Positions 17,868 to 28,195 are shown, counted from the stretch's first letter. The stretch is 64,000 nt of DNA from Rhodothermales bacterium (GCA_028278205.1 JANQES010000122.1:1-64000), one strand, 5' to 3'. Made by a program: numbers and translations. Notes: generated by a model not told the origin, from the letters alone.

Positions 17868-18311
17868 TTAATAGGTTTTCTCGACCCCGGCTGCCACGGC
17901 ATTCATGCCGTTGAAAACGCCGATGTTGGCCAGAATTTTCAGCTTCGGCCCCTCGATCGTATAGTCGGGCGAGGTCAACGCCTGCATCACACTCATCTGG
18001 CCCTGATCGAGCTTCGTCCAGATCGTGTAGGGCGCTGTGGCGCGGGCCATCGCCTGGTTTTTGTCGAAGGGTTCGTTGCGCATCTCCATACACGGCGCAT
18101 CGTCCATCCACACCTTGACGTCCATCACCCGGCCTGCTTCGAAGGTATAGGCCACCTCGACGTCTTGCCCGTCGGGCGTGTCGAAGCAGCGCAGGATGAT
18201 GATGTCGGTAAACGAACGGGCGGTCTTTGCGAAATCGACGTCGGTGTTGAGCGCTGCGACCACCCGTTCGATGAATTCCGGGGTCCAGTAGCGCGGGGGC
18301 GTTTCGGCCAT
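17868..18311 (-). CDS. SCP2 sterol-binding-like protein
   Basis: A 147-aa single-domain protein. The sequence TPEFIERVVAALNTDVDFAKTARSFTDIIILRC at the N-terminus, cut here by family spacing, and the C-terminal half with YTIWTKLDQGQMSVMQALTSPDYTIEGPK and LKILANIG resemble SCP-2/sterol-carrier-like proteins, which bind lipids or acyl-CoA in a hydrophobic tunnel. The start is ATG 18311, with a further in-frame ATG only at the far end of an unlikely basic extension. Its place between two phasin genes suggests lipid delivery to, or association with, storage granules; this is inference. Confidence 0.8.
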   Translation of the reverse strand: MAETPPRYWTPEFIERVVAALNTDVDFAKTARSFTDIIILRCFDTPDGQDVEVAYTFEAGRVMDVKVWMDDAPCMEMRNEPFDKNQAMARATAPYTIWTKLDQGQMSVMQALTSPDYTIEGPKLKILANIGVFNGMNAVAAGVEKTY

Positions 18312-18381
18312 AGCAATGTTGGTTTTAGTTCGTAAGGTGCGCTGCTTGCGGAGGCGACGCACTACGAAGTCCGCAATACGA

Positions 18382-18858
18382 CTACCCGGCCAGGCCGGCA
18401 GCGAGTTCTTTGACCTGATTCGTCAGCCGTTCGACTTGCTCGGTCAGCGCATGCACTTCCGTGCGGGTGGGCACTTCCAGGGCCTCCAGCGTTTTCTCAA
18501 CCGATCCGGTCACAGTTTCCTCGACCTTTTCAGTGATCTCTTGCTGGCGTGTTGTGAAGTCTTCCTTGACCGATTCGACCTCCTCTTTGACAGCCTCCAC
18601 TTGCGCAACAAGTTGTTCACGGCTCTTTTTTTCGAAGTCTTCGCCGCGCTTCACCAGATCCTCGAAAAGCTTTGTGGCTTCTTCTTGAAGCTCCTTGAGC
18701 CGTTTGCTGCTGGTGTCGAGCATGGTTTCGTAGAACTTCATGCCTTCCTCTTCGACGGTAGCCACTGCGCCAAGACCGGCCAGCCACAGGTCGCGGCTGA
18801 ACTCGGCCACATCTTCGGTAAGGTTTTTAAAACCCCGAGGTTCTTGTTTCTTCTCCAT
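18382..18858 (-). CDS. Phasin (PHA granule-associated protein)
   Basis: A 158-aa phasin-family protein. It begins after a strong GGGAGG ribosome binding site at ATG 18858. The N-terminal segment FSRDLWLAGLGAVATVEEEG is nearly the same as in the phasin-DUF2188 protein downstream, and the rest is a continuous Lys/Glu/Gln-rich helix (about 45-110) followed by a second heptad-patterned segment, EVHALTEQVERLTNQVKELA. Such amphipathic helices bind granule surfaces. The two phasins here are paralogues. Confidence 0.88.
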   Translation of the reverse strand: MEKKQEPRGFKNLTEDVAEFSRDLWLAGLGAVATVEEEGMKFYETMLDTSSKRLKELQEEATKLFEDLVKRGEDFEKKSREQLVAQVEAVKEEVESVKEDFTTRQQEITEKVEETVTGSVEKTLEALEVPTRTEVHALTEQVERLTNQVKELAAGLAG

Positions 18859-18906
18859 AATGACCTCCCTCAACAAGTTCAGTTTGATAAACAAGGGTAG
18901 AAAGAA

Positions 18907-19380
18907 TTACGACCCGCTCTGCTCCGCTTCGGCGGCTTCGGCGGCTTGATCTTCGGCAGCCTCCCGACCGGCGAGCACGCTGGTCAAGAGCGTTTCCAGA
19001 TGGCCGAGCTGATCGCGCAGTTGCGCCAGATCGGTCGCCTTAGCGCCCTGAAAGAGCTTATTGACGCGCCCGAACGAACTCTGCACCAGATCGTCTACGC
19101 TGTGCTTGATCTGCTCGATGCCCGAGTCGATCATGGCGTTGCTGCGCCGCACCAGATCGTGCAACATCTCGGAGGAGATGGCGCTCTGACCGCGCTTGCC
19201 TTCTTCGAGAATGATCTGAGTCAAGATCTGCGTCGTCAGGTCTTTGCCCGTGGCCTTATCGACCACTTCGACGGTCTCGCCCCGGCGCACGAGCGTGGCG
19301 ATGTCGGCCAGCGAGACGTAGGCGCTGGCCTCGGTGTCGTAGAGTTTGCGGTTCTCGTATCGTTTGATCAGGCGGGCCAT
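18907..19380 (-). CDS. phaR: PHA accumulation regulator PhaR
   Basis: A 157-aa regulator. Residues 1-62 are the PHB/PHA accumulation DNA-binding domain (RLIKRYENRKLYDTEASAYV, then DIATLVRRGETVEVVDKATGKDLT). The following helix region and an Ala/Glu-rich tail (AAEDQAAEAAEAEQ) complete the protein. PhaR proteins bind both DNA and the nascent polymer and repress phasin genes until granules form. The gene is first of four on the minus strand, and palindromic GACGC/GCGTC words upstream (19421-19463, 19584-19596) are candidate operators. No phaC, phaA or phaB gene is visible in the window. Confidence 0.92.
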   Translation of the reverse strand: MARLIKRYENRKLYDTEASAYVSLADIATLVRRGETVEVVDKATGKDLTTQILTQIILEEGKRGQSAISSEMLHDLVRRSNAMIDSGIEQIKHSVDDLVQSSFGRVNKLFQGAKATDLAQLRDQLGHLETLLTSVLAGREAAEDQAAEAAEAEQSGS

Positions 19381-19420
19381 AACGTTGGGGGCTTGCGTGT
19401 GTTTTCAGGGATAATATAAC

Positions 19421-19463
19421 GCGCTGCGTCAAAGATTTCATGTAAATATGACGCGCCGTGTCA
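19421..19463 (-). promoter_or_regulatory. Candidate PhaR operator region
   Basis: GCGCTGCGTCA (19421-19431) and the near-palindrome TGACGCGCCGTGTCA (19449-19463) lie 41-83 bases upstream of phaR, and a perfect palindrome GACGCAATGCGTC is at 19584-19596. The shared half-site is TGACGC. Known PhaR sites in other bacteria are also GC-rich dyads, but the exact match is not established. AT-rich TATATTAT lies between this region and the gene. Confidence 0.35.
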
Positions 19464-19607
19464 ATTTCGCGACAACTTCACTATTATTTTTTTCCTGGCG
19501 GAAAAAAATAAAAATTTTGGGGGTTTGAGAGGATCCCAATGAGAAGCCGGAGGTGTTGCTCGCAGATGAGATAATCCATCTTAGACGCAATGCGTCAATA
19601 AATTCTT

Positions 19608-20510
<903 letters not shown>

Positions 20511-20572
20511 GGTCGTCGGCGAACGGGGTGCGGGTACTGAGGGCGCTTGTCAGTCGAATGTAAGCACTGAGA

Positions 20573-20878
20573 GGGGAAAGGGGGAAAGGGGGAGCGGGAG
20601 AAAGGGGGATTTTAACGGTGAATAGCGATATCAAAACCTCTTGCTTTGTTGCGAGAAAATGCAAGCTTGAGCTTGCGGCTACGTTTCTCATTTAAAAGAA
20701 TGTAGCCATGAGTCATCCCGAATTTTGCAGCCCCGTAGGGGCGTCCTGTTTGTAGAAAGCAGCCCTTGCCTAAAAATAAGCCCCGTGCAGGAAACGGAAA
20801 AAGGGTGAATGAGGGACTGCTTGCCTGGGTCCCCCATTCACCCTCTCTCCCTTTCACCCCTTCCGTCCCCTCACTCAG
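20573..20878. repeat. Repeat-packed gap between nSTAND and moxR genes
   Basis: Purine arm GAGGGGAAAGGGGGAAAGGG at 20573-20610 faces CTCTCTCCCTTTCACCCC near 20843-20860. Inside are a GGGTGAATGAGGGAC / GTCCCCCATTCACCC hairpin (about 20803-20847), a GCGGCTACGTTTCTC element like that at 8527-8590, and the 55-nt dispersed repeat at 20706-20760. No gene is seen in 20511-20870. Confidence 0.6.
20706..20760 (-). repeat. 55-nt dispersed repeat, copy 1
   Basis: Its reverse complement matches 39357-39411 over the full 55 bases with only a few mismatches; shared words include CTACAAACAG, CGCCCCTACGGGGCT and GGGATGACTCATGG. The centre CCCCTACGGGG is palindromic. Confidence 0.7.
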
Positions 20879-23546
20879 GACAGGGCTTATGCTCAGAATA
20901 GTCAACCGATGAGCCGACGTGGCGATTCCATTCGGCCCGTGTCAGCGAGAAGCCGCGCCCCATGACACCGCAGACCAGATTGCCCAGGCTCTCCGGCGCA
21001 ATCCACCAGTGACGCACTGTTCGATCTGCACTGCGCGTGACGACGGCGGCGCCGCCTTCGGCAAAATAGAGATCGGTGATGCCGGTGGTGTGCTCGCGTA
21101 AGACGAGATAGGGCCTCGTAGAAGGCTTTCCGGTGGCGGGGTCGATCTTCCACAGACGCACCGTGCGGTCTGCGCTGCCCGTAGCCAGCAGCGTGCCATC
21201 GGGGCTGAAGGCGACTGCCGTGACAGGCCCGCGATGCCCGCGCAGCGTGGTCACGCCGCCCGTGGTTTCTACACGCACCGTGCCGTCGACATGGCCGGTG
21301 GCCTGAACCTGGCCGTTGGGGCTGGCCGCTTGCGGGGTCTCGCCCGGCGAGGCGTGGCCCCCCGGAGCCACCCACGGGACATTTCTGGGACCGCCGAGTT
21401 GCGGTTGAAGCGCGTTGAGGGTCTGGCGGAGGGCGTCATACATGGCACTGGTAAAGCTCCCGCCGCCGGCCTGATTCATCATAAACGCCTCGCGGGCAAG
21501 CATGGCCGCCTGCGTTTTGTTGCCTCTGCGCAGCGCGCTCACGGCGTTGTTAGCCAGGGCGCGGCCCACAGCGCGCCGCTGCTGCGCTGCCGAGCGGGCC
21601 GGCGCCGGCTGTTCGGGAGCAGGCGGCTGCGCCTGGGAGGGCGCCGGAGAGGAGGACGCCGGCTGCGCCTCGGAAGCAGGATCCTGCACGGCCACCGTAG
21701 GCAAGACTTGCTGCTCCGCATCGACAAGCGCGGGGCCGGCAGGGTCATTGGGATCCATGGTCTCCCCGCCGTTGGTGCCGGCATACATGAGTTGACGCTC
21801 AGCCTCCAGGCGCTGGGTCATGGCATGGTCGAGGGCCAACTGAAGCGAATCGCGCGCTTCCACGGCAGCCTGACGCTCGCGTTGTGCTTCTGTGAGGCTA
21901 TTCTGCGCCATCTGCCGGGAGTTCATGGCGAAAAGCGTCGTCAGCATTGCAAAGACGGCCAGCACGGCGGCAATCAGGAAAAAAGTCCGATAGCGCCGGG
22001 CCGTTTCTGCTTTGGTCGTAGCCAGGGCTTCGGCGCGATCCAGTTCGCGCTGTTGAAGCGCCACGGCGGCGCGGGCTTCTTCGTCTCGCATCGCCAGGCT
22101 GGCATCGAGAAAGCCCATGGCGGCTTCGTAGCCCGGATGATACTGAAGCGCCCAGTGCCTGGTGGGGCTGTTGGCTTCACGCCAGTCTTCGGCCAGTTGC
22201 AGGTCGGGGTCGCGCCAGAAGCGGGCCTGGCCGGCCTCATAAAGCAGCGCGGCCTCGGCCAGCCGGCGGTACATGCGCGCCGACTCGGCCTCTTCATCGA
22301 CCCACTGCTTCAGGCGTCCCCAGATGCGCATCAGGCTCTCGTGCGAGAGGTCGATGACCGTCTCGGCGCGCAGCGTTTCGGGCGCCGGCGGCATCAAAAA
22401 GGCACGGTTGGGCTTGCGAAAGACGTCGATCACTTCGATCACCTCGGCAATCGAGTCGGCTTCGTGGGCGCCTACCAGGGCGCACAACGTCACCAGCTTC
22501 GTCGGGCGGCGCACGCCGCGCATATCCGCCCCTTTGTAGGTCAACGCCTTGAAAATTTTCTCACAGACCTGGCGTTTGCGCGCGCTGCCGAGTTCGGCAT
22601 AGCCTTCCTCGGCGTGTGCATCGAGCGCCCGATCTAACGTGCCGAGGGCTTCGTAATGCTCCAGCGCCAGCGGCTTCTTCCCGGCCTTGCCGTTTTCGTG
22701 CTCCAGCCACCGCGTCCACGTGGTATTGAGCCCGTGCTGCAAGATCGACAACTGGTCCGGGTGGTCTCCGATGTCGTTGACCAGACGTGTCAAGAGGGCC
22801 GGCGCTATCGTCGCGCCGCCGACGGCCACCGGGCCGGCAATAGCAGCACGGCGCTCCTCGCGGGTCATCCGGGGCACCAGATATTGCCCCTTGTTGATCG
22901 CTTCGGGCAAGCCGTCAAATTGCCGGCAATCCTCCAAAAAATCCGACCGCATCGTCAGGGCCACATACACCGGCGACGTCGTTTGTTTCTGCACTTGCAG
23001 CAACAGATTGACAAAGGCGACGTCGTCTCGCTCGTTGCCGGGATCGGTCTCGGCCTGCCCGGCGCGTAAGAGGTCGAACCGGAAGACTTCTTCAAAATGA
23101 TCGACCACGACCAGGAGGTTGGCCTCCTCCGGCTGCCGGGCTTTTTCGAAGACGTCGAGCACGCCGCGCCTGGTCCTGCGCAGCGTCGCCTCGATGTTTT
23201 GCACACCGGGGCCGGAGCCTGTGTCATCGTCGGTGAAGAGGGCGGCATCGAGGGCCAGGGCCAGCGCTTTGAGCGGGTTGCTGCCGGGCCGCAGGGCGGC
23301 CACCTTCCAGGCCGGGCCGGCCTCGGCCATCAGGCCGCCGCGCAAGGCCGGGATGAGGCCGCAGTTGACCAGCGAAGATTTACCACTGCCGGAGACGCCC
23401 ATCACGGCCAGCAGACGGGCAGTAGCCAGTTTGTCCAGAATCGCATCGACCTGGCTCTCCCGCCCGAAGAAGAGATGTTCCTCTTCTTCTTGGAAGGGGC
23501 GCAACCCCGGAAAAGGATTGAAATGGGAGACAGTTTCCGTGCTCAT
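20871..23546 (-). CDS. nSTAND-type NTPase with membrane segment and two WD40 repeats
   Basis: An 891-aa STAND ATPase. The N-terminal NPFPGLRPFQEEEEHLFFGR signature (10-29) and Walker A GVSGSGKSS (50-58) identify the novel-STAND-1 group. Walker B is LLVVVDHFEEVFRF near 160. A membrane helix (FFLIAAVLAVFAMLTTLFAM) lies near 540-560, followed by a coiled region and a Pro/Ala/Ser linker (about 620-650). Only two WD40 repeats remain (GHRGPVTAVAFSPDGTLLATGS, cut at VRLW, and a degenerate second), then the tail RAEWNRHVGSSVDYS that usually ends WD40-nSTAND proteins. The start MSTETVSHFN aligns with the paralogue at 28207-31389; ATG 23591, with GGAAAAG upstream, is an alternative. Confidence 0.85.
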   Translation of the reverse strand: MSTETVSHFNPFPGLRPFQEEEEHLFFGRESQVDAILDKLATARLLAVMGVSGSGKSSLVNCGLIPALRGGLMAEAGPAWKVAALRPGSNPLKALALALDAALFTDDDTGSGPGVQNIEATLRRTRRGVLDVFEKARQPEEANLLVVVDHFEEVFRFDLLRAGQAETDPGNERDDVAFVNLLLQVQKQTTSPVYVALTMRSDFLEDCRQFDGLPEAINKGQYLVPRMTREERRAAIAGPVAVGGATIAPALLTRLVNDIGDHPDQLSILQHGLNTTWTRWLEHENGKAGKKPLALEHYEALGTLDRALDAHAEEGYAELGSARKRQVCEKIFKALTYKGADMRGVRRPTKLVTLCALVGAHEADSIAEVIEVIDVFRKPNRAFLMPPAPETLRAETVIDLSHESLMRIWGRLKQWVDEEAESARMYRRLAEAALLYEAGQARFWRDPDLQLAEDWREANSPTRHWALQYHPGYEAAMGFLDASLAMRDEEARAAVALQQRELDRAEALATTKAETARRYRTFFLIAAVLAVFAMLTTLFAMNSRQMAQNSLTEAQRERQAAVEARDSLQLALDHAMTQRLEAERQLMYAGTNGGETMDPNDPAGPALVDAEQQVLPTVAVQDPASEAQPASSSPAPSQAQPPAPEQPAPARSAAQQRRAVGRALANNAVSALRRGNKTQAAMLAREAFMMNQAGGGSFTSAMYDALRQTLNALQPQLGGPRNVPWVAPGGHASPGETPQAASPNGQVQATGHVDGTVRVETTGGVTTLRGHRGPVTAVAFSPDGTLLATGSADRTVRLWKIDPATGKPSTRPYLVLREHTTGITDLYFAEGGAAVVTRSADRTVRHWWIAPESLGNLVCGVMGRGFSLTRAEWNRHVGSSVDYSEHKPCPE

Positions 23547-23947
23547 GGCGCGGCCAGGGTCTGCGAAACGGACTGGAAAGAAGGCGTTCATGTGCTTTTC
23601 CGAGAACTCGTCAAGGAGGCTTGCGTTTCCACGCACGGAGTGCATACAATGAAGACGCAGGTTATATTATCGACGGATTCCTTGCCGATTTTACAGTGTT
23701 CTCGAACTTAGCGGAGGCGCTCTGGCTTTCGCCGCGCGTAATAAACGCCGCAAAGCAAACAATAACAACACAGACCCTGCCCCTGCCCGGCGAAGGACAA
23801 ACCGCTTCTTCTTTCGCCGAAAACGGGCTAAATCCTATCTTTTGATGGGCCTGGCGCGTTTCGCCATATGATGGAATAGCCCGCGATGTGAACGTTTCTG
23901 AGCCGGGGATTTGTTGAGGTGTGTAATAGTTTTTGAGGTTGGCGAAT

Positions 23948-24093
23948 GTATGGGAGTGCGGGGATATGGGAGTGTGGGAGGGTTGTTGAATGTCGAATGA
24001 CGAGATTCGAATGCCGAATTTGACGACCTCAATCGACCTTCGTAATTCAACGTTCATCATTCAAGACCCTCCCACACCCCCATACTCCCATAC
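23948..24093. repeat. Nested intergenic palindrome (TATGGGAGT outer, TGTCGAAT inner)
   Basis: The outer arms GTATGGGAGTG...GTGTGGGAGGGT pair with CCCTCCCACAC...CTCCCATAC. The inner arms TTGTTGAATGTCGAATGACG pair with AATTCAACGTTCATCATTCAA. The 23547-24194 gap otherwise shows no gene; GTCTGCAAA-type promoter signals for the nSTAND gene could not be placed. Confidence 0.65.
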
Positions 24094-24194
24094 AAAATGA
24101 ACACCGCAGAGCAACCCTGTACGTCCCAGGCTGAGACGAGACTTCGTAAAGCAATCTCCGACTCATGATGGGCCGGGCATCGCCACAAAACGCG

Positions 24195-27100
24195 TTATTT
24201 GACGAGTACCATTTTCTGCGTCTGACTAAAGTGTCCGGCGCGCATCCGCGCGAAATACACGCCGCTGGCTACCGGCGTGCCGGCGTCGCTGCGCCCGTCC
24301 CAGACTACCGCGTGATAGCCCGCCGCCTGCTCCACCGTGCCGCCCAGCAACGTCGCCACTTTCTGGCCAAGCATATTGTAGACGATGAGCGACACCGGCG
24401 CGGCCTCGGGCACGCCGTAGCGAATCGTCGTTGACGGATTGAATGGGTTGGGGAAGTTGGGGAAGAGTTCGAAGCGAGCGGGAATCTCCTGGCTTTCTTG
24501 AATTTCCTGATCGATGAAACTCGGCTTGCCGACGACGAGCTTGAGCGAACGCGGGCCGGTGGTGACGGCCACAGTGTAGGTAGGCGTCTGCCGCAGGTTT
24601 TGCGCCGTCTGTACTACGTCGTCGACGAGCCAGACTTCGAACGGCGGCGGGACGCCGGCCAGGCCCTCGAAGGTCAGGGAAACCTTGTCGGGGGCGGTGG
24701 TCGTGACTTCGAAAGGCCAGACGGCGCCGTCGTCGGGGATGGGGCGGGCGTCTCTGCTGTAGCGCGGGGTGGGCTTGTTCCACTCCGGATGCGAGAAATA
24801 GACCGAGACGTAGTCGCCGGGGCTCCGAGGCGGCTCGGGCCGGTCGAAGCGGTCCCAGGCGGCAGAAGCCTTCGCCGCCACGGCGGCCACGGTCTCGGTG
24901 TCGCGCAGGCGGCGGCCCTGCGCCACGATGCGGATCGCCCAGGACAAGGTGTCGGCCGGGGCGTCTTGCCGGGCATCGGGCGATTGCCTGAAGACCGGAC
25001 AGACGAATGGGACGCCGGACAAGGCGGGGCAAATGAGCAATTCCGTCCGGTTCTCGGTGTCATTATAGACGATATAGCCTTCGAAGGGTAGGATCTCATC
25101 ATCAGGCTCCAGTGCCTGCCAGTCCGTCCCGTCGAAGTGCCGGATATGAAGCGTTTGCCCGAGCAATTGGATATTGCGTACCGGGATCGGAAAGTTGAAC
25201 GGATTGCCGATGGCATTCCATCCGGGTTGTAGTTCGATATCAAAGGCTTCATGGGTCTCTGCGGTGACTCCGTCCCCGGTATCGATGGTCTTGCCGGAGT
25301 CCTTGACCAGGAGCCAGAAGGCCTTGCCGGCTTCCATCTGCGACGTATTGGGGAACTCAGGAAACGCCTCGGCTGACCCGCTGGTGGGCTCAAAAAAGCG
25401 CCACGTCGCGGGGTCGTATCCGCCCAGATCATCTTCCAGGACGGCACTTGGTCGCTTGTCTTCCAGGTCTAAGGGGATCGAGATCAGGCGGTAGCCAGTT
25501 GCTGCGCCACCACCGGGTTGGGGCGTGGATTTTTCGAGGCCGGGATCCGGGATCCGCACCGGAACCGAGATATAAGTGCCTTCTTCGGACGGCGCGCGGG
25601 TTTCAAGCCCCCGGCTATCGGTAGCGACGATGTAGAGTTCGATGCCCCGATCCCTCACCTCGGTTTCTGCGAGGGTATGCGAATACAGGTTGTCCTCGGA
25701 CGGTGTCATTTCTTCGTCGTCGAACTCGATCTCTCCTGCCTGACGGAAAAATAACGCGGCCTCGGTGCCTTGCTGATTATCGGTGATGAGCGCCTGGACT
25801 TCATAGGGCGTAGCGGATGTGGCCTCATCTTCGCTCGTCACCAAAACATTAGGAGCCGCGTCGATAAGGATTTCCAGGTCATCCACAACCATTCCGCCCC
25901 GCTCGTCGTCGGCGGTAACGGTAATAAGCACGGTGTCCCCGATCGCCGGGCTGACGAGCGAGACGACCAGAATGCTATCCGTGGCAATGAAGGGACTGAC
26001 ACTCGATGGCAGGGAACTTGTTGGCGTAAAGGTGAGCGGATCTCCGTCGGGATCTGAGAAAAAAGTCCTGAGGTTCTTCTGAAAACCCACCACACCAATG
26101 GCCAAGAAGGTATCGGGAAGCGCCGATGCCACCGTGGGCGCGTAGTTCACCAGTACGTCGAACGTCAGGTCTGTGGGCTCATCAAACGTCTCGTCGATGG
26201 CCGTAACCGAAATACTGACTCTGGCGCGGGGCTCCGGATTATCATCGAGGGTAACGACCAGCAGCGTTGTCTTCGTCGTATCGTTCAACGGGGGGCGGAC
26301 AATCGTCGTATCTTTCAACGTGGCGCGGGCAATCGTCGGGTCTGCACTCCGGGCCTCGAAGGTCAACGGATCATCGTTGGGATCATCAAACACGGTGGCG
26401 AGATCCACTTCCAGGTCCTCGCCCCCTACTTGAAGCACCGTTTCGGGGATCGCTCTCAGAATCCTCGGCCCCTGATCTACATCGACCCTGATGGTCCTGC
26501 TCCGCAGTTTGAGTTGCCCGACGACCGAGTTGGTGATTTCGAGTTCGTAGAAGCCCTGATCCAGAGGCTCTACCGCGTCCACTACAAACGTGGCGCTCGC
26601 TTCGCCTTCAAGAGGCGTAAAAATTTTCAGGGTGTCATCACCCACTATTTCTGTCTCGGTACCATCACTGAAGAACCACTGGTACTCGTTAAACGCCCCA
26701 CCGACGGAAAAGGACAGTTCCAGGGGCTCGCCTTCATCAAACCTGAGCGAGCCGGCTACACCCACGCTATCCTGCGGCACATATCGGCTGGCATCGCCCC
26801 GGAAGAGGTCGATATTAGGTTCGAGATCCTCGAAGGTCAACCGGTTTCCCTCAACCCGCAGATCGGTCAACGTATCTTTCAGTGAACTCAGATCGGGAAG
26901 ATCCTCAAGGTTATTTTTTTCGAGCCACAGCCCGTTCAGCCTGGTGAGTTGAACCAGTTCCAGGGGAACGGCTCCGGTGAACTGATTCTCCTGAAGACTC
27001 AACCGTTGCAGGTTGGTCAGATTGCCCAGTACCGACGGGATCTCCCCGTGCAACCTGTTGAAGCTAAGAAATAGATCTGTTAGATCGGTGAGCTGACCCA

Positions 27101-27674
27101 GCTCCGGGGGGATCTTCCCCTCCAACATATTCCTGTTCAGCCCTAGCTGTTGCAGCCTGGTGAGCTGACTCAACTGCCAGGGGATCTCTCCCTCCAACGT
27201 CATCGAGCCGAGAAACAATCGCGTTAGATTCGTCAGCTTGCTTAAGGCTACCGGTATCATTCCGGTATACAAATTGCCGGAGAGATTCAGCTCATTCAGA
27301 CTGGTCAACTGGCTCAACACCGTTGGTATCTCCCCGGTCTCCGAGGTCAGCCGGTTGGATTGAAGACGGAGCGTTCTCAGACCCGTCAGATCGCCGATCT
27401 CCGACGGAAGGGTTCCTACAAGGTTATTTTCTCTGAGATCAAGCCAGACCACGCGCCTATCCTGAACCACGAAGACGCCCTTCCAGGTGGAAACCGGGTT
27501 GTCGGTTAACCAATTGGTGTTGTCTATCCATTGATCTCCGTTGGTGGCATTGTAGAGCGCGACGAGCGCCAGCGAGTCCTCCCTCGTGACCTGGGCGTAG
27601 AGCGCCGTCGGGAGCAGCAGGAGGGCCAACAGGCTCGCTTTGGCTGTCATTACTATTTGTTTGGGAACGCGCAT
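24195..27674 (-). CDS. Secreted leucine-rich-repeat protein with T9SS sorting domain
   Basis: A 1159-aa exported protein. Residues 1-28 are a signal peptide (basic start, LLALLLLPTALYAQ). About 30-300 hold plant-type LRRs with the LxGxIPxxLGxLTxL pattern (about nine repeats, e.g. GEIPSVLGNLTNLQRLSLQEN). The middle has Ig/cadherin-like beta domains with Asp-rich loops (DDPNDDPLTF, SDPDGDPLTF). The last 90 residues are a type A type IX secretion sorting domain (FPNFPNPFNPSTTIRYGVPE, then GQKVATLL, ending GHFSQTQKMVLVK). Such proteins cross the outer membrane and are surface-attached or released. The start is ATG 27674, with a TTG overlapping the previous stop as alternative. It is last in the TIR-nSTAND operon. 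Confidence 0.9.
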   Translation of the reverse strand: MRVPKQIVMTAKASLLALLLLPTALYAQVTREDSLALVALYNATNGDQWIDNTNWLTDNPVSTWKGVFVVQDRRVVWLDLRENNLVGTLPSEIGDLTGLRTLRLQSNRLTSETGEIPTVLSQLTSLNELNLSGNLYTGMIPVALSKLTNLTRLFLGSMTLEGEIPWQLSQLTRLQQLGLNRNMLEGKIPPELGQLTDLTDLFLSFNRLHGEIPSVLGNLTNLQRLSLQENQFTGAVPLELVQLTRLNGLWLEKNNLEDLPDLSSLKDTLTDLRVEGNRLTFEDLEPNIDLFRGDASRYVPQDSVGVAGSLRFDEGEPLELSFSVGGAFNEYQWFFSDGTETEIVGDDTLKIFTPLEGEASATFVVDAVEPLDQGFYELEITNSVVGQLKLRSRTIRVDVDQGPRILRAIPETVLQVGGEDLEVDLATVFDDPNDDPLTFEARSADPTIARATLKDTTIVRPPLNDTTKTTLLVVTLDDNPEPRARVSISVTAIDETFDEPTDLTFDVLVNYAPTVASALPDTFLAIGVVGFQKNLRTFFSDPDGDPLTFTPTSSLPSSVSPFIATDSILVVSLVSPAIGDTVLITVTADDERGGMVVDDLEILIDAAPNVLVTSEDEATSATPYEVQALITDNQQGTEAALFFRQAGEIEFDDEEMTPSEDNLYSHTLAETEVRDRGIELYIVATDSRGLETRAPSEEGTYISVPVRIPDPGLEKSTPQPGGGAATGYRLISIPLDLEDKRPSAVLEDDLGGYDPATWRFFEPTSGSAEAFPEFPNTSQMEAGKAFWLLVKDSGKTIDTGDGVTAETHEAFDIELQPGWNAIGNPFNFPIPVRNIQLLGQTLHIRHFDGTDWQALEPDDEILPFEGYIVYNDTENRTELLICPALSGVPFVCPVFRQSPDARQDAPADTLSWAIRIVAQGRRLRDTETVAAVAAKASAAWDRFDRPEPPRSPGDYVSVYFSHPEWNKPTPRYSRDARPIPDDGAVWPFEVTTTAPDKVSLTFEGLAGVPPPFEVWLVDDVVQTAQNLRQTPTYTVAVTTGPRSLKLVVGKPSFIDQEIQESQEIPARFELFPNFPNPFNPSTTIRYGVPEAAPVSLIVYNMLGQKVATLLGGTVEQAAGYHAVVWDGRSDAGTPVASGVYFARMRAGHFSQTQKMVLVK

Positions 27675-27700
27675 TCTGTATGGATCGATATCTGTAGCGA

Positions 27701-28195
27701 TCAATTACCAGGAGGAGGAGGAAAAGCAGGGGGCGGCCCCGGCAGCGGATCAGGGCCTCCTTTGAGCGCGTAGCCGAGCACGCCGCCGAGCACGGCAACG
27801 CCGCCGAGCGCCGTGATCCGAACCCACCGTTTCTGGTGCCATTTCGGCTTAAACTCACGGACGAGATCCTGGAAATACAACGGCGCGTCCATCTCAGTGG
27901 CCCGGTATCCCCGGCGCACCAATTCCCGGACCCAGATCCTCGTTGAATCGCGATCATCCCTTTCAAAGTAGGAGAGCGCGAGAAGCCGCATGGCCGCTTG
28001 CCTTTGTGAGCCCTCCAGCGCGGCCTGGCAGGGACGGAGCAAGCGGATAGCCTGATCCACTTGTTGACGGTCGAACAATTGTTGCGCCCGCTGTAGGGCA
28101 TTGTCGCAACGCACCTGCGCCTGCACCGCCGAGGCCGGCGCCAGGCAGACCATCAGCGCAAAGATCAGGCGAAAGCCAAACAAACGGGTATTCAT
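27701..28195 (-). CDS. Small envelope protein with helical repeat and membrane helix
   Basis: A 164-aa protein. It has a signal peptide (MNTRLFGFRLIFALMVCLAP, cleavage near ASAVQAQ), then a TPR-like helical stretch (ALQRAQQLFDRQQVDQAIRLL and MRLLALSYFERDDRDSTRIWV), a C-terminal hydrophobic segment ITALGGVAVLGGVLGYAL and a Pro-rich tail (DPLPGPPPAFPPPPGN). The topology suggests a periplasmic domain anchored in a membrane. It starts 11 bases after the stop of the nSTAND/WD40 gene and ends where the LRR gene frame begins, so it is co-transcribed. No family assigned. It may link the cytoplasmic STAND protein to the exported LRR protein; this is inference. Confidence 0.75.
   Translation of the reverse strand: MNTRLFGFRLIFALMVCLAPASAVQAQVRCDNALQRAQQLFDRQQVDQAIRLLRPCQAALEGSQRQAAMRLLALSYFERDDRDSTRIWVRELVRRGYRATEMDAPLYFQDLVREFKPKWHQKRWVRITALGGVAVLGGVLGYALKGGPDPLPGPPPAFPPPPGN

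Noticed and set aside
27530..28101. Alternative frames overlapping the small envelope protein
   Set aside because: The signal peptide, helical repeats and operon spacing support only the 27701-28195 frame.
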